Position numbers and translations under genes: made by a program. From Aliarcobacter sp017996075 (GTDB lineage: Bacteria > Campylobacterota > Campylobacteria > Campylobacterales > Arcobacteraceae), in the NCBI RefSeq assembly GCF_051062515.1, contig NZ_JAMXEK010000007.1: a DNA stretch of 64,000 nt. The stretch is one strand, 5' to 3'. The notes beneath the pieces were generated by a model. The model ran no database searches and had not been told where the DNA came from. It saw nothing but the letters and a program-made list of their open reading frames with translations. This document shows, in pieces, positions 35,024 to 43,760 of the stretch. Numbering within the stretch: position 1 is the stretch's first letter; each line of letters begins with the position of its first letter.

Positions 35024-38000
35024 ATGATTGCAAAATTTTTTATTTTTCGTCCAATCTTTGCTTGGGTTATTTCACTTATTATTATGATAAGTGGTGTTAT
35101 TAGTCTATATATTTTACCAGTTGAACAGTATCCAGATATTGTTCCTCCTCAAATAAATATAAATGCTTCATATAGTGGAGCAGATGCTCAAACAGTAGAA
35201 AATAGTGTAACTCAAATAATTGAACAACAACTAACTGGTCTTGATGGAATGCTATATTTTTCTTCAAGTTCAAGTAGTGCAGGAAACTCTAGAATAAAAA
35301 TCACTTTTTCTCAAGAAGTAAATGCTGATATTGCTCAAGTTCAAGTACAAAATAAAGTAAATCAAATTTTATCAAGACTTCCAGATGATGTACAAAGACA
35401 AGGTGTAAGAGTTTTTAAATCTCAAAGCGATTTTTTGATGATGGCATCTGTGTATGATTCAACTGGTTTTGCTGATAAAACAGATATTAGTGATTTTTTG
35501 GTAAGTAATCTTCAAGATAGTATCTCAAGAATTGAAGGTGTTGGCGATGTTCAGGTTTTTGGTGGTCAGTATGCTATGAGAATTTGGCTAGATCCATATA
35601 AACTAGAGAAATATAAACTAATACCTAAAGATGTAGAAAATGCTATAAATGCTCAAAATTCACAAGCGAGTGCTGGAAGATTAGGAGCAATGCCTACTTT
35701 GGATAATCAACAACTCTCTGTAGTGGTTACTGCAAGAAGTATGTTTAGAAATGTTGGTGAATTTGAAAATATTGTTTTGAAATCAAATTTAGATGGAAGT
35801 GTTGTAAAGATAAAAGATATTGCTAGAGTTGAAATAGGGGCTCAAAGTTATAGTAATGTTACAGCTTTAAATGGTTTTCCAGCATCTGGAATATCTATTC
35901 AGCTTGCAAGTGGAGCAAATGCGGTAGCCACTTCAAATAGAGTAAAAGAGTTTTTAGCTCAGAGTGAAAATATGTTGCCACAAGGTTATAAAATAGCTTA
36001 TCCAAGAGATACAACAAGTTTTATAGAAGCTTCAATAAATGAAGTTGTAAAAACTTTAGTAGAAGCAATTGTTTTAGTAATTCTTGTAATGTTTTTATTC
36101 TTAAAAAGTTTTAGAGCTACTCTTATTCCTGCTATTGCAGTTCCTGTTGTGCTTTTGGGAACTTTTGCTATTTTAAATATTTTTGGTTACACAATAAATA
36201 CTTTAACAATGTTTGCTTTGGTTCTTGCAATTGGTCTTTTGGTTGATGATGCTATTGTTGTTGTAGAAAATGTTGAAAGAAATATGAATGAAAAAGGTCT
36301 AAATCCAAAAGAGGCAACTATTCTTTCTATGCAAGAGGTAACCAGTGCATTAATAGGAATTACAACTGTTTTATCTGTTGTATTTTTACCTATGGCATTT
36401 TTTAGTGGAAGTACAGGAATAATTTATAGACAATTTTCTATTACAATTATCTCATCTATGGTTTTATCAGTAATTGTTGCTTTAACTTTAACTCCTGCTT
36501 TATGTTCAACTATTTTAAAAGCACATAAAAAAAATGAAGATAAAACGCAAGAAAAAAATAGTGGTTTTTTCTTTTGGTTTGATACAAAATTTGAGAACTT
36601 TACAAATAAGTATAAATTTTGGGTTGAAAAATTACTCTATAGTCAAAAAAAGTGGATAATCGTTTATGTTGTGATAATCATATCTTCTACATATATTTTT
36701 ATAAAACTACCTACTAGTTTTTTACCAAAAGAGGACCAAGGAAGCTTGATGATACAGTACACCTTACCTGTTGGTGCAGTTGCTTCTAGAACAGTTGATG
36801 TTGCAAATGTCATAAGAGATTATTTTATGATAGAAGAAACAGAAGCTTTAAATACTATATTTACAATCTCTGGATTTAGTTCACGAAGTAGTGGACAAAA
36901 TGTAGGAACTGCTTATGTATCATTAAAAAACTGGGATTTAAGAGATAAATCAAATCATGTAGATGAGATAAGTAAAAGAGCTACAAAAGCTTTTAATGAC
37001 CCAAATGGTAAATATTTTATAAGAGATGCAAGAGTTTTTGCTATAAATCCTAGTGTTATTCAAGGTCTTGGAAGTAGTGATGGATTTGAGTTTCAATTAT
37101 TAGCTAGTTCAAATTTGACTAGAGAAGGTTTAAGACAAGCAAAAGATAAGATAATTGAAGAGGCAAATAAAAATCCAAATATAAACTCAATAAGAGCAGA
37201 TGGAACAGAAGAGTCACCACAATTAAAAATATCTTATGATACAAACAAAGCTCTATCTTTAGGATTGGATTTAAAAAATATTGATAATACATTAAGTGCT
37301 GCTTGGGGTGGAACTTATGTAAATGATTATATCGATAAAACTAGAATAAAAAGAGTTTATATTCAAGCTGATGCTCCTTTTAGAAGTAGTCCTGAAGATT
37401 TATATAAATGGAAAGTACGAAACAGTAGTGGATTAATGGTTCCTTTTAGTGAATTTAGCTCTTTTTCTTGGGTTTATGCACCTGAAGAGCTAACACGCTT
37501 TAATGGATTTATCTCTTATGAGATTCAAGGAAGTGCAGCAGCTGGAATTAGCTCGGGTGTTGCTATGAATGAGATGGATAAAATTGCAAATGAAAATGCA
37601 AATGGAACAATGCATACATATAGTGGAGCTTCATATCAAGAAAGACTTGCAAGTAATCAAACTTTGATTTTATATGGAATTTCTCTTTTGGTTATATTTT
37701 TATGTTTAGCTGCACTTTATGAGAGTTGGAGTGTTCCTTTTTCTGTTTTATTGGTTGTTCCTTTGGGAGTTTTTGGAGCTGTTTTTACTATATATTTTAG
37801 GGATTTAAGCAATGATGTCTATTTTCAAGTAGCACTTTTAGCAGTTATGGGACTTGCAAGTAAAAATGCAATTTTAATAGTTGAGTTCATAAATAGTGCA
37901 TATAAAAATGGTATGCCTCTAATTGAAGCTGCTATAAAAGGAGCAAAACTAAGACTACGACCAATTATCATGACATCTTTGGCTTTTATTGCTGGAATTA

Positions 38001-38164
38001 TTCCACTTGCAATATCAAGTGGAGCTGGAGCAAATAGTAGAATCGCAATAGGAACTGCAATTTTAGGTGGAACAATAAGTGCAACAGTTCTTGCAATATT
38101 TTTTGTACCACTATTTTTTGTAATAATTACAAAACTATTTTCAAAAGGAGTTAAAAATGATTAG
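35024..38164 (+). CDS. RND efflux permease, HAE1 (AcrB/CmeB) family
   Basis: A 1046-residue inner-membrane proton-driven drug pump. 'FFIFRPIFAWVISLIIM' opens TM1; 'PVEQYPDIVPPQI' and 'TGLDGMLYFSS' are the HAE1 porter motifs. The TM4 proton relay Asp pair is in 'GLLVDDAIVVVENV', and the TM10 Lys is in 'GLASKNAILIVEF'. Full length is normal. It is followed by an 8-base overlap with the outer-membrane gene. Substrates cannot be read but this family exports many drugs, bile salts and dyes. No TetR regulator gene is adjacent. Confidence 0.95.
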   Translation: MIAKFFIFRPIFAWVISLIIMISGVISLYILPVEQYPDIVPPQININASYSGADAQTVENSVTQIIEQQLTGLDGMLYFSSSSSSAGNSRIKITFSQEVNADIAQVQVQNKVNQILSRLPDDVQRQGVRVFKSQSDFLMMASVYDSTGFADKTDISDFLVSNLQDSISRIEGVGDVQVFGGQYAMRIWLDPYKLEKYKLIPKDVENAINAQNSQASAGRLGAMPTLDNQQLSVVVTARSMFRNVGEFENIVLKSNLDGSVVKIKDIARVEIGAQSYSNVTALNGFPASGISIQLASGANAVATSNRVKEFLAQSENMLPQGYKIAYPRDTTSFIEASINEVVKTLVEAIVLVILVMFLFLKSFRATLIPAIAVPVVLLGTFAILNIFGYTINTLTMFALVLAIGLLVDDAIVVVENVERNMNEKGLNPKEATILSMQEVTSALIGITTVLSVVFLPMAFFSGSTGIIYRQFSITIISSMVLSVIVALTLTPALCSTILKAHKKNEDKTQEKNSGFFFWFDTKFENFTNKYKFWVEKLLYSQKKWIIVYVVIIISSTYIFIKLPTSFLPKEDQGSLMIQYTLPVGAVASRTVDVANVIRDYFMIEETEALNTIFTISGFSSRSSGQNVGTAYVSLKNWDLRDKSNHVDEISKRATKAFNDPNGKYFIRDARVFAINPSVIQGLGSSDGFEFQLLASSNLTREGLRQAKDKIIEEANKNPNINSIRADGTEESPQLKISYDTNKALSLGLDLKNIDNTLSAAWGGTYVNDYIDKTRIKRVYIQADAPFRSSPEDLYKWKVRNSSGLMVPFSEFSSFSWVYAPEELTRFNGFISYEIQGSAAAGISSGVAMNEMDKIANENANGTMHTYSGASYQERLASNQTLILYGISLLVIFLCLAALYESWSVPFSVLLVVPLGVFGAVFTIYFRDLSNDVYFQVALLAVMGLASKNAILIVEFINSAYKNGMPLIEAAIKGAKLRLRPIIMTSLAFIAGIIPLAISSGAGANSRIAIGTAILGGTISATVLAIFFVPLFFVIITKLFSKGVKND

Positions 38165-39521
38165 AAAATCTATAAGCCTCGTAGCTTTATCAATGCTTTT
38201 TAGCTCTTGTGTATCAATGGCTCCAAAATTAGAGATAAATAGCGATGATGTAGTTGCTAAAAGTTTTAAAAACTATCAAATAGCTGAAGATAATTCAAAT
38301 ATTAGTTTAAATAGTTTTTTAATAGATGAAAATTTAAAAGCTCTTGTAAATCTTGTTTTAGAAAACAATAAAGATATAAAAATTGCACTTTTAAGAGTAG
38401 AAGAGTCAAAATCACTTTATAGAATAGAAGAGTCAAATCTTTATCCAAAAATAGATGCAAATGGTAGTTTTTCTAGGGATAAAAAAGAAGAAATCATAAA
38501 AAACAACTATAAAGCATCTGTTGGAACTGTTTTTGAACTAGATTTGTTTGGTAAAAATAGAAGTTTAAACGAGGCAGCAAAAAATAGTTTTTTAGCAACT
38601 CAATATGCTCTTAGTTCAACAAAATTATCTTTAATTTCACAAACTATAAATTCATACTTAAGTTTAGCAACAAATATAGAAAATCTAAATTTACAAAAAA
38701 AGATATATGAAAATTTAAGTAGTGTTTATGAATTGACGCAAAAAAAGTTTACGGCTGGAGTTATTGGTAAAGAAGATGTACTTTCTAGTTTTGCTATGTT
38801 AAAAGAGAGTCAAAATGAAATAATTTCTTATGAAAATCAAATTCAAATTGATATAAATTCTCTTGAATTACTTTTAGGTTCTACTTTAAGTGAAAGTTTA
38901 ATTCCAAATAGTTTAAAAAAAGATGATAGCTATTTAGCTTTAGTAAAATCTGGAATTAGTTCAAATGTTCTTTTAAATCGTCCTGATATAAAAGAGTTAG
39001 AGTATCAGTTACGAGCAAAAAATGCAAATATTGGAGCAGCAAGAGCTGCATTTTTTCCAACTATTTCTCTTACAGCAAATACAGGATATTCTAGTTCTAG
39101 TTTGAATAATCTTTTTTCCACTCCAAATAGTTTTTGGCAAATAAGTCCCTCTATAAATCTTCCGATATTTACAGCAGGTGAAAATAGTGCAAAGCTTGAT
39201 TTGAGTGAAACACAAAAAGAGATAGCTTTAAATGAGTATCTAAAAGGTATTCAAACAGCTTTTAAAGAGGTAAATGATGCTTTGATGGTGCGAAAAAATA
39301 TCTATACAAAACTTCAAAATCAAAAAGAGCTGACAGCTTCTATAGAAGATGCATATAATATTGCTTTAAATTCATATAAAATAGGTTATGGAAGTTACCT
39401 AAATATGCTTATAGCTCAAAAAGCATATATAAACTCACAAAAAACTTTGACACAAACTTATTTTGAAGAGCTTGAAAATAGGGTTGAAATTTTTAAAACT
39501 TTAGGCGGAGAAATAGAGTGA
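38157..39521 (+). CDS. Outer-membrane efflux lipoprotein, TolC/OprM (NodT) family
   Basis: A 454-residue outer-membrane factor. The signal ends at 'LFSSCVSM' (lipobox Cys near residue 18), so it is lipid-anchored. Two repeats with long coiled coils are visible; 'NRPDIKELEYQLRAKNANIG' and 'AARAAFFPTISLTANTGY' are OprM/NodT hallmarks. It forms the exit channel of the RND pump. Its last codons overlap the GTG of a small membrane protein. It is unlikely to be the channel for the upstream adhesin, given its operon. Confidence 0.92.
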   Translation: MIRKSISLVALSMLFSSCVSMAPKLEINSDDVVAKSFKNYQIAEDNSNISLNSFLIDENLKALVNLVLENNKDIKIALLRVEESKSLYRIEESNLYPKIDANGSFSRDKKEEIIKNNYKASVGTVFELDLFGKNRSLNEAAKNSFLATQYALSSTKLSLISQTINSYLSLATNIENLNLQKKIYENLSSVYELTQKKFTAGVIGKEDVLSSFAMLKESQNEIISYENQIQIDINSLELLLGSTLSESLIPNSLKKDDSYLALVKSGISSNVLLNRPDIKELEYQLRAKNANIGAARAAFFPTISLTANTGYSSSSLNNLFSTPNSFWQISPSINLPIFTAGENSAKLDLSETQKEIALNEYLKGIQTAFKEVNDALMVRKNIYTKLQNQKELTASIEDAYNIALNSYKIGYGSYLNMLIAQKAYINSQKTLTQTYFEELENRVEIFKTLGGEIE

Positions 39522-39709
39522 AAAAACTCTATGGAAGCCTAATTTTTTTCTTCTATTTTTTTAAATATCCTATTGTGATTTATATCTTAATTTGTTTTTA
39601 TCAAAATATCTCTATTTCAATTTTTATCTATATTTTGGGAGTTATTAGCCTTTTTCTAATTATTAAAGATATGATAAGTTTAATAATAAAAAGAGATAAA
39701 AATATATAA
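39518..39709 (+). CDS. Small two-helix membrane protein at end of efflux operon
   Basis: A 63-residue hydrophobic protein starting at GTG that overlaps the TolC-like stop (GTGA), with GGCGGAG upstream. Two membrane segments are visible (about 8-28 and 30-52), ending in a basic tail (KRDKN). No family recognised. It may be a small accessory subunit of the pump, like AcrZ-type proteins, but that is inference from position. A short hairpin-like region follows. Confidence 0.5.
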   Translation: MKKLYGSLIFFFYFFKYPIVIYILICFYQNISISIFIYILGVISLFLIIKDMISLIIKRDKNI

Positions 39710-39769
39710 GAATCCTTTTATTTATTATAGGATAGTATAGTTCTTACAAGAGAAAAAGGGAACATATTA

Positions 39770-39889
39770 TTGAAAAAAATTATACTAATCTTAGGGTTTT
39801 TTACTACCTTACTTTTTAGTTCAAGTTATGAAGATGGACTAAAAGCTTACAAAAATTCTGATTTTAAAACTGCATTATTGATTTTTTAA
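39770..39889 (+). pseudogene. 5' fragment of an exported Sel1/TPR-like gene
   Basis: A TTG-started reading frame of 39 codons preceded by AAAAGGGA. It has a signal peptide (MKKIILILGFFTTLLFSSS) and then 'YEDGLKAYKNSDFKTALLIF', the typical first helix pair of a Sel1/TPR-repeat protein, before it runs into transposase sequence and stops. The rest of the gene is gone. Truncation by IS insertion and later deletion is inferred. Confidence 0.65.
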
Positions 39890-40107
39890 GACATTAAAAA
39901 AAGAGTTAGTTAGAAAAACTATATTTCATACAAGAGCAGAAGCTAGAGATAAAATATTTGAATATATAGAAATGTTTTATAACTCAAAAAGAAGACATAG
40001 TTTTTTAGATTTTATAAGTCCAAATGAATTTGAGAAAAGATACAATGATAGTGTTATTCAATCCAAGGTGTTAACTGAATAAAAAAGTGTCTACTAACTT
40101 GGGGTCA
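39882..40107 (+). mobile_element. IS3-family transposase remnant (orfB 3' end and right terminal repeat)
   Basis: In one frame, 66 codons encode the C-terminal end of an IS3-type DDE transposase: 'FFKTLKKELVRKT', then 'IEMFYNSKRRHSFLDFISP' (the YNxxRRHSxL signature with SPxxFE) and a stop at 40080. The terminal inverted repeat GTGTCTACTAACTTGGGGTCA (40087-40107) follows 4 bases later. The left end, orfA and most of orfB are absent, so the element is dead. Confidence 0.85.
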
Positions 40108-40219
40108 TTCCACTTTGCTTCAAATAAAACAATAAAAAGAGTATAAATTTAAGATATATGGCTGATGGGATAAATAGTTATGATATTTTAACTATAGTTA
40201 TTTATAATTTTCCTTTAAT

Positions 40220-41452
40220 TTATTTATCTGTGATTAAATTTTTCCCCACCAAATAGCCACTAGCCCATGCAAAGTGAAGATTGTATCCACCTCTATTTCC
40301 AACTATGTCCAAAACCTCTCCAGCAAAAAATAGATTTTTTATTAATTTACTCTCAAAAGTTTTATTATCTATTTCAATAGTTCTTACTCCTCCACCACTT
40401 GCTTCCGCATGAGAAAATCCTTGAGTATCTACTACTTTTAATCTCCATGAGTTTAACTGATGAGCAAGTGATTTTATCTGTTTTGTATTTATATCATCTG
40501 CTTTTGTGTTTATATCAATTTTACAAATCTCTAAAAGTATTGGAGCTATTTTATTTGATATAAGTCCAGTTAAAATATCAACTGCTTTTTGTTTTGGTAA
40601 ATTCTTAAACAAAGTTTGTATTTGATTTGCTAAATCATTTATAGAAGTTTTAGGAAAAAAATTAACTCTAAGTTCAACATCATAAAATTGACTCAAAGCC
40701 AAAACAGCTCTTTGAGAGATATCTAAAATAGCAAATCCTGATACTCCATAAGCTGTAAAAAGTACATCTCCTAAAATCTCTTGTTCAAAACTTCCATTTA
40801 TATACAATCCTACACTACACTCTTTTTTAACTCCTTGAAGTTTTCCTTTGTATGTCTCTTTTGTTTGAAGTCCAACAAGGCTTGGATATGTAGGATTATA
40901 AGTGTGTCCAAAACTTGATGCAATTTGAAGACCAATTTCAGTTGAGTTTAGTTGAGGAGCAGCTGCTAAGCCACTTGAGATTAAAACTCTTTCATATGAT
41001 TTAAACTCTTTATCATTTGCATAAATTATAAACTTATCATCTTTTTTTTCTACTTTTTGTACAAAGTGTTCATAAAATATATTTACATTTAACTCTTCAA
41101 GAGCTAGTAGAAAAAGATTTGTTACAGATTTTGCCTCATTTGAAAGAGGATAAACTTTACCATTTTCTTTAATATCTAATAAAAGACCAATAGTTTTACA
41201 AAACTTAAGAAATGCTTTAAAATCAAACTCTTTTAAAGCAAAATCTACAAAAGTTGGACTCTCTCCTAAATAGTTTTTTGAACTAATTGTTGTGTTTGAA
41301 ATATTGCATCTTCCATTTCCACTTGCAAGAATTTTTTTACCTATGCTTTTATTTGCATCAAAAATATCTATTTGTAAATTTTTATTTAATCTTTTTGCTG
41401 TTATTGCGGCTATTATTCCAGAAGCTCCACCACCTATTATTGCTATTTTCAA
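40220..41452 (-). CDS. HI0933/YhiN-family flavoprotein (NAD(P)/FAD-dependent oxidoreductase)
   Basis: A 410-residue flavoprotein. The FAD loop 'IAIIGGGASGIIAAITAKRL' is at the N-terminus, with the family motif 'GKKILASGNGRCNISNT'. The C-terminal FAD motif 'KNLFFAGEVLDIVGNRGGYN' and 'LHFAWASGYLVGKN' are diagnostic for HI0933-like proteins (PF03486). The cellular reaction is not well defined for this family. Its length is normal. The cupin gene lies 9 bases upstream on the same strand, so they are likely co-transcribed. Confidence 0.88.
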   Translation of the reverse strand: MKIAIIGGGASGIIAAITAKRLNKNLQIDIFDANKSIGKKILASGNGRCNISNTTISSKNYLGESPTFVDFALKEFDFKAFLKFCKTIGLLLDIKENGKVYPLSNEAKSVTNLFLLALEELNVNIFYEHFVQKVEKKDDKFIIYANDKEFKSYERVLISSGLAAAPQLNSTEIGLQIASSFGHTYNPTYPSLVGLQTKETYKGKLQGVKKECSVGLYINGSFEQEILGDVLFTAYGVSGFAILDISQRAVLALSQFYDVELRVNFFPKTSINDLANQIQTLFKNLPKQKAVDILTGLISNKIAPILLEICKIDINTKADDINTKQIKSLAHQLNSWRLKVVDTQGFSHAEASGGGVRTIEIDNKTFESKLIKNLFFAGEVLDIVGNRGGYNLHFAWASGYLVGKNLITDK

Positions 41453-41461
41453 AATTTTCCT

Positions 41462-41779
41462 TTAATAAAAAACTGCAAACCAAATAGTTGGTTCATCAAG
41501 GCTTGTAAATTTAACTCTATGCTTTTTAGAAGCCTCTATATTTAAACAATCACCCTTATTTAGTTCTATTTCAAAATCTTCAAACTCTAAAATAGCATAT
41601 CCACTCAAAAGCAAAATATACTCACTTTTTTCTTGTTCATACCAAAAATTATCAGGAGATTTTTGTCCATTTGATACAATTTTTTCTATTTTAATATTCT
41701 CATTTTTAAAAATTTCAAAAAATTTCTCTTCACTTTTATCTATAGGAATCTCTTTAAAAATATTATATTTTTCTATCAA
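41462..41779 (-). CDS. Small cupin-domain protein
   Basis: A 105-residue protein with a cupin fold: 'SEYILLLSGYAILEF' and 'INLNKGDCLNIEASKKHRVK' style motifs, the latter with the conserved His near the C-terminus. Metal ligands are partly missing from motif 1, so catalytic activity is uncertain. I start at TTG 41779, which has AAGAAG 7 bases upstream and gives the usual length; a TTG at 41818 would add 13 residues but overlaps a likely -10 (TATAAA). Co-transcribed with the HI0933-like gene. Confidence 0.7.
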   Translation of the reverse strand: MIEKYNIFKEIPIDKSEEKFFEIFKNENIKIEKIVSNGQKSPDNFWYEQEKSEYILLLSGYAILEFEDFEIELNKGDCLNIEASKKHRVKFTSLDEPTIWFAVFY

Positions 41780-41914
41780 TTTTATCTTCTTAGTTCTTAT
41801 TTTATAGTATTCTAACAAAAAATTACTTAAGTAGTTTACAATAGTTGATTAAATTACTTTAGATAATCCAATAAGCCTATAAATACTATAATCATATAAA
41901 TTTGATTAAAAGAC

Positions 41915-41943
41915 TTGACATTGTAAAAAAAAGATATTATAAT
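41915..41943 (+). promoter_or_regulatory. Consensus sigma70 promoter of metY
   Basis: TTGACA (41915-41920), 17-base spacer, TATAAT (41938-41943): a full consensus promoter, rare in Campylobacterota where the -35 is usually weak. It reads into metY 42 bases downstream, past an AAAAGGA ribosome site. Confidence 0.85.
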
Positions 41944-41984
41944 TCCAACATATTTAAAGTTGATTAATTTAAAAAGGATAAAAA

Positions 41985-43256
41985 ATGCAAAAAGATACAA
42001 TTGCAATTCATGCAGGTTATGATAAAAAAAGTGGAAATGGTGAGATGGCAATTCCTATTTCTCAAACAACAGCTTATGCTTTTAGAGATGCAGAACATGC
42101 GGCAAATTTGTTTGCACTAAAAGAGTTAGGACCTATTTATACAAGATTAAATAATCCTACAAATGATATTTTAGAACAAAGATATGCTCAGCTTGAAAAT
42201 GGTGCTGCTGCACTTGTAACTGCAAGTGGTGCAAGTGCAATTTTTTATGCAATAGCAAATATAGCGGAAGCTGGAGATAATATTTTAATCTCTGATAAAC
42301 TATATGGTGGAAGTGTAACTCTGTTTCATTTTACATTAAAAAGATTTGGAATTAGTGTAAAAACATTCAAAAGTGATGATGCTAGTGATTTAGAGAGTTT
42401 GGTTGATGATAAAACAAAAGGTATATTTTTTGAATCATTATCAAACCCTCAAATTGCAATTCCTGCTATTGAAAAAATTGTTGAAGTAGCAAAAAAATAT
42501 GGAATTATAACTATTTGTGACAATACAGTTGCAACTGCTACTTTATTCAATCCAATTTCATGGGGAGTTGATGTTGTAGTTCACTCTACAAGTAAATATA
42601 CAAGTGGAAACGGTACAGCTTTAGGTGGAGTTATAGTTGAAAGAGATGGTCTAGCAGAGTTTTTCAAAAAAAATAGTGCAAGATATCCTCAGTTTACAAC
42701 TCCTGATGCTTCTTATCACGGACTTGTTTATACAGATGTTCCACTTCCAAACTTTTGTTTAAGAGCTAGGTTGTCACTTTTAAGAGATATTGGAGCAACT
42801 CCTGCACCATTTAATTCATGGCTTTTAATTCAAAGTTTAGAAAGTTTAAGTTTAAGAGTTGAAAAACACTCTAATAATGCTTTAAAAGTTGCGCAGTTTT
42901 TACAATCACATCCAAAAGTAAAAAAAGTTAGTTACCCAGGATTAAAAGGTGACAAGTATTATGATAAAGCACAAAAATATTTTAAAAATGGACTTGCAAG
43001 TGGTCTTATATCTTTTGAGGTAAGCAGTTTTGAAGAGGCTAAAAAAGTTATTGATAGTGCAAAACTGTTTAGTATAGTTGTAAACATTGGAGATAGTAAA
43101 TCTTTAATTGTTCACCCAGCTTCTACAACTCACTCTCAAATGAATGAAGAGGATTTACTAAAAGCTGGAGTTACTCCTGTAACAGTTAGGCTATCTATTG
43201 GGCTTGAAGATAGTGCTGATTTGATTGAAGATTTGAATCAAGCATTAAACAAGTAG
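41985..43256 (+). CDS. metY: O-acetylhomoserine sulfhydrylase MetY
   Basis: A 423-residue PLP enzyme that makes homocysteine from O-acetylhomoserine and sulfide. The PLP Lys is in 'VHSTSKYTSGNGTALGG' near residue 207, with 'YTRLNNPTNDILEQR' near residue 52 and 'HPASTTHSQMNEEDL' and 'VRLSIGLED' near the C-terminus. Length suits MetY (about 425) rather than MetB (about 385). It has its own strong promoter, and the Rrf2 regulator gene follows after 6 bases. It opens the sulfur-assimilation cluster. Confidence 0.92.
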   Translation: MQKDTIAIHAGYDKKSGNGEMAIPISQTTAYAFRDAEHAANLFALKELGPIYTRLNNPTNDILEQRYAQLENGAAALVTASGASAIFYAIANIAEAGDNILISDKLYGGSVTLFHFTLKRFGISVKTFKSDDASDLESLVDDKTKGIFFESLSNPQIAIPAIEKIVEVAKKYGIITICDNTVATATLFNPISWGVDVVVHSTSKYTSGNGTALGGVIVERDGLAEFFKKNSARYPQFTTPDASYHGLVYTDVPLPNFCLRARLSLLRDIGATPAPFNSWLLIQSLESLSLRVEKHSNNALKVAQFLQSHPKVKKVSYPGLKGDKYYDKAQKYFKNGLASGLISFEVSSFEEAKKVIDSAKLFSIVVNIGDSKSLIVHPASTTHSQMNEEDLLKAGVTPVTVRLSIGLEDSADLIEDLNQALNK

Positions 43257-43262
43257 TTTGAT

Positions 43263-43676
43263 ATGCCACTGATTTCAACAAAGGGGGTGTATGGTTTGGC
43301 TGCTATTTATGAGTTAAGCAAACATAAAGATGATACTCCCATGCAAATAAAAGATATATCAGCAAATGCTTCAATTCCTCAAAACTACTTGGAGCAACTT
43401 TTAAGTAAACTTAGACGTGCTGATTTACTAATAAGTACAAGAGGAGCTAGAGGTGGCTATCTTTTGGCAAAAAGTCCAAAAGATATAAAGATAGTTGATA
43501 TTTTAATCGCCCTTGAAGATGATATAAAAATTGTTGATTCAAAGGTTGATAACCCGATTTTAAATCTATTTTTTGAAGAGTCAAAAGAGAAAACAAAAAG
43601 AATTTTTGATTTGACTTTAGCTGATTTAGATAAATATGAGGGAAAATATAATGAGTTTTTACACTATAATATTTAA
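43263..43676 (+). CDS. Rrf2-family regulator, CymR-like
   Basis: A 137-residue winged-helix regulator. The DNA-binding helix-turn-helix is 'QIKDISANASIPQNYLEQLL' with the wing 'STRGARGGYLLAKSP'. It contains no cysteine, so unlike IscR or NsrR it cannot hold an iron-sulfur cluster. In this it matches CymR, which represses cysteine genes through a complex with cysteine synthase. Its position between metY and cysK supports a role in cysteine regulation. It is co-transcribed with metY. Confidence 0.85.
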   Translation: MPLISTKGVYGLAAIYELSKHKDDTPMQIKDISANASIPQNYLEQLLSKLRRADLLISTRGARGGYLLAKSPKDIKIVDILIALEDDIKIVDSKVDNPILNLFFEESKEKTKRIFDLTLADLDKYEGKYNEFLHYNI

Positions 43677-43707
43677 GCAAGGCTTTGTTCTAAAAGCAAT
43701 TTAGGTC

Positions 43708-43740
43708 GTTCTCATAGAGAACTTAATAGTTTAATATAAT
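43708..43740 (+). promoter_or_regulatory. cysK promoter with overlapping palindromic operator
   Basis: Palindrome GTTCTC-ATA-GAGAAC (43708-43722) and a -10 box TATAAT (43735-43740). With a 17-base spacer the -35 would fall at 43712-43717, inside the palindrome, where a bound repressor would block RNA polymerase. The Rrf2 regulator encoded immediately upstream is the obvious candidate. Confidence 0.6.
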
Positions 43741-43760
43741 AATTTTGAAAGGTAAATAGT

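Larger units (their letters stand above)
39710..40219. other. Gap with gene scar: truncated exported gene and IS remnant
   Basis: This 510-base stretch holds no intact gene. Base 39770-39889 keeps the start of a small exported protein; 39882-40107 is the end of an IS3-family transposase gene with the element's terminal repeat; 40108-40219 is AT-rich DNA with short open stretches and nothing I can assign. Confidence 0.7.

Noticed and set aside
38157..39521. TolC-like gene as the secretion channel for the giant adhesin
   Set aside because: It is translationally coupled to the RND pump and is a NodT/OprM lipoprotein, not a LapE-type channel; several kilobases and two promoters separate it from the adhesin.
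43677..43760. tRNA-like or attenuator structure before cysK
   Set aside because: Only a 6-base-arm palindrome is present; there is no cloverleaf, no T-run and no leader peptide.
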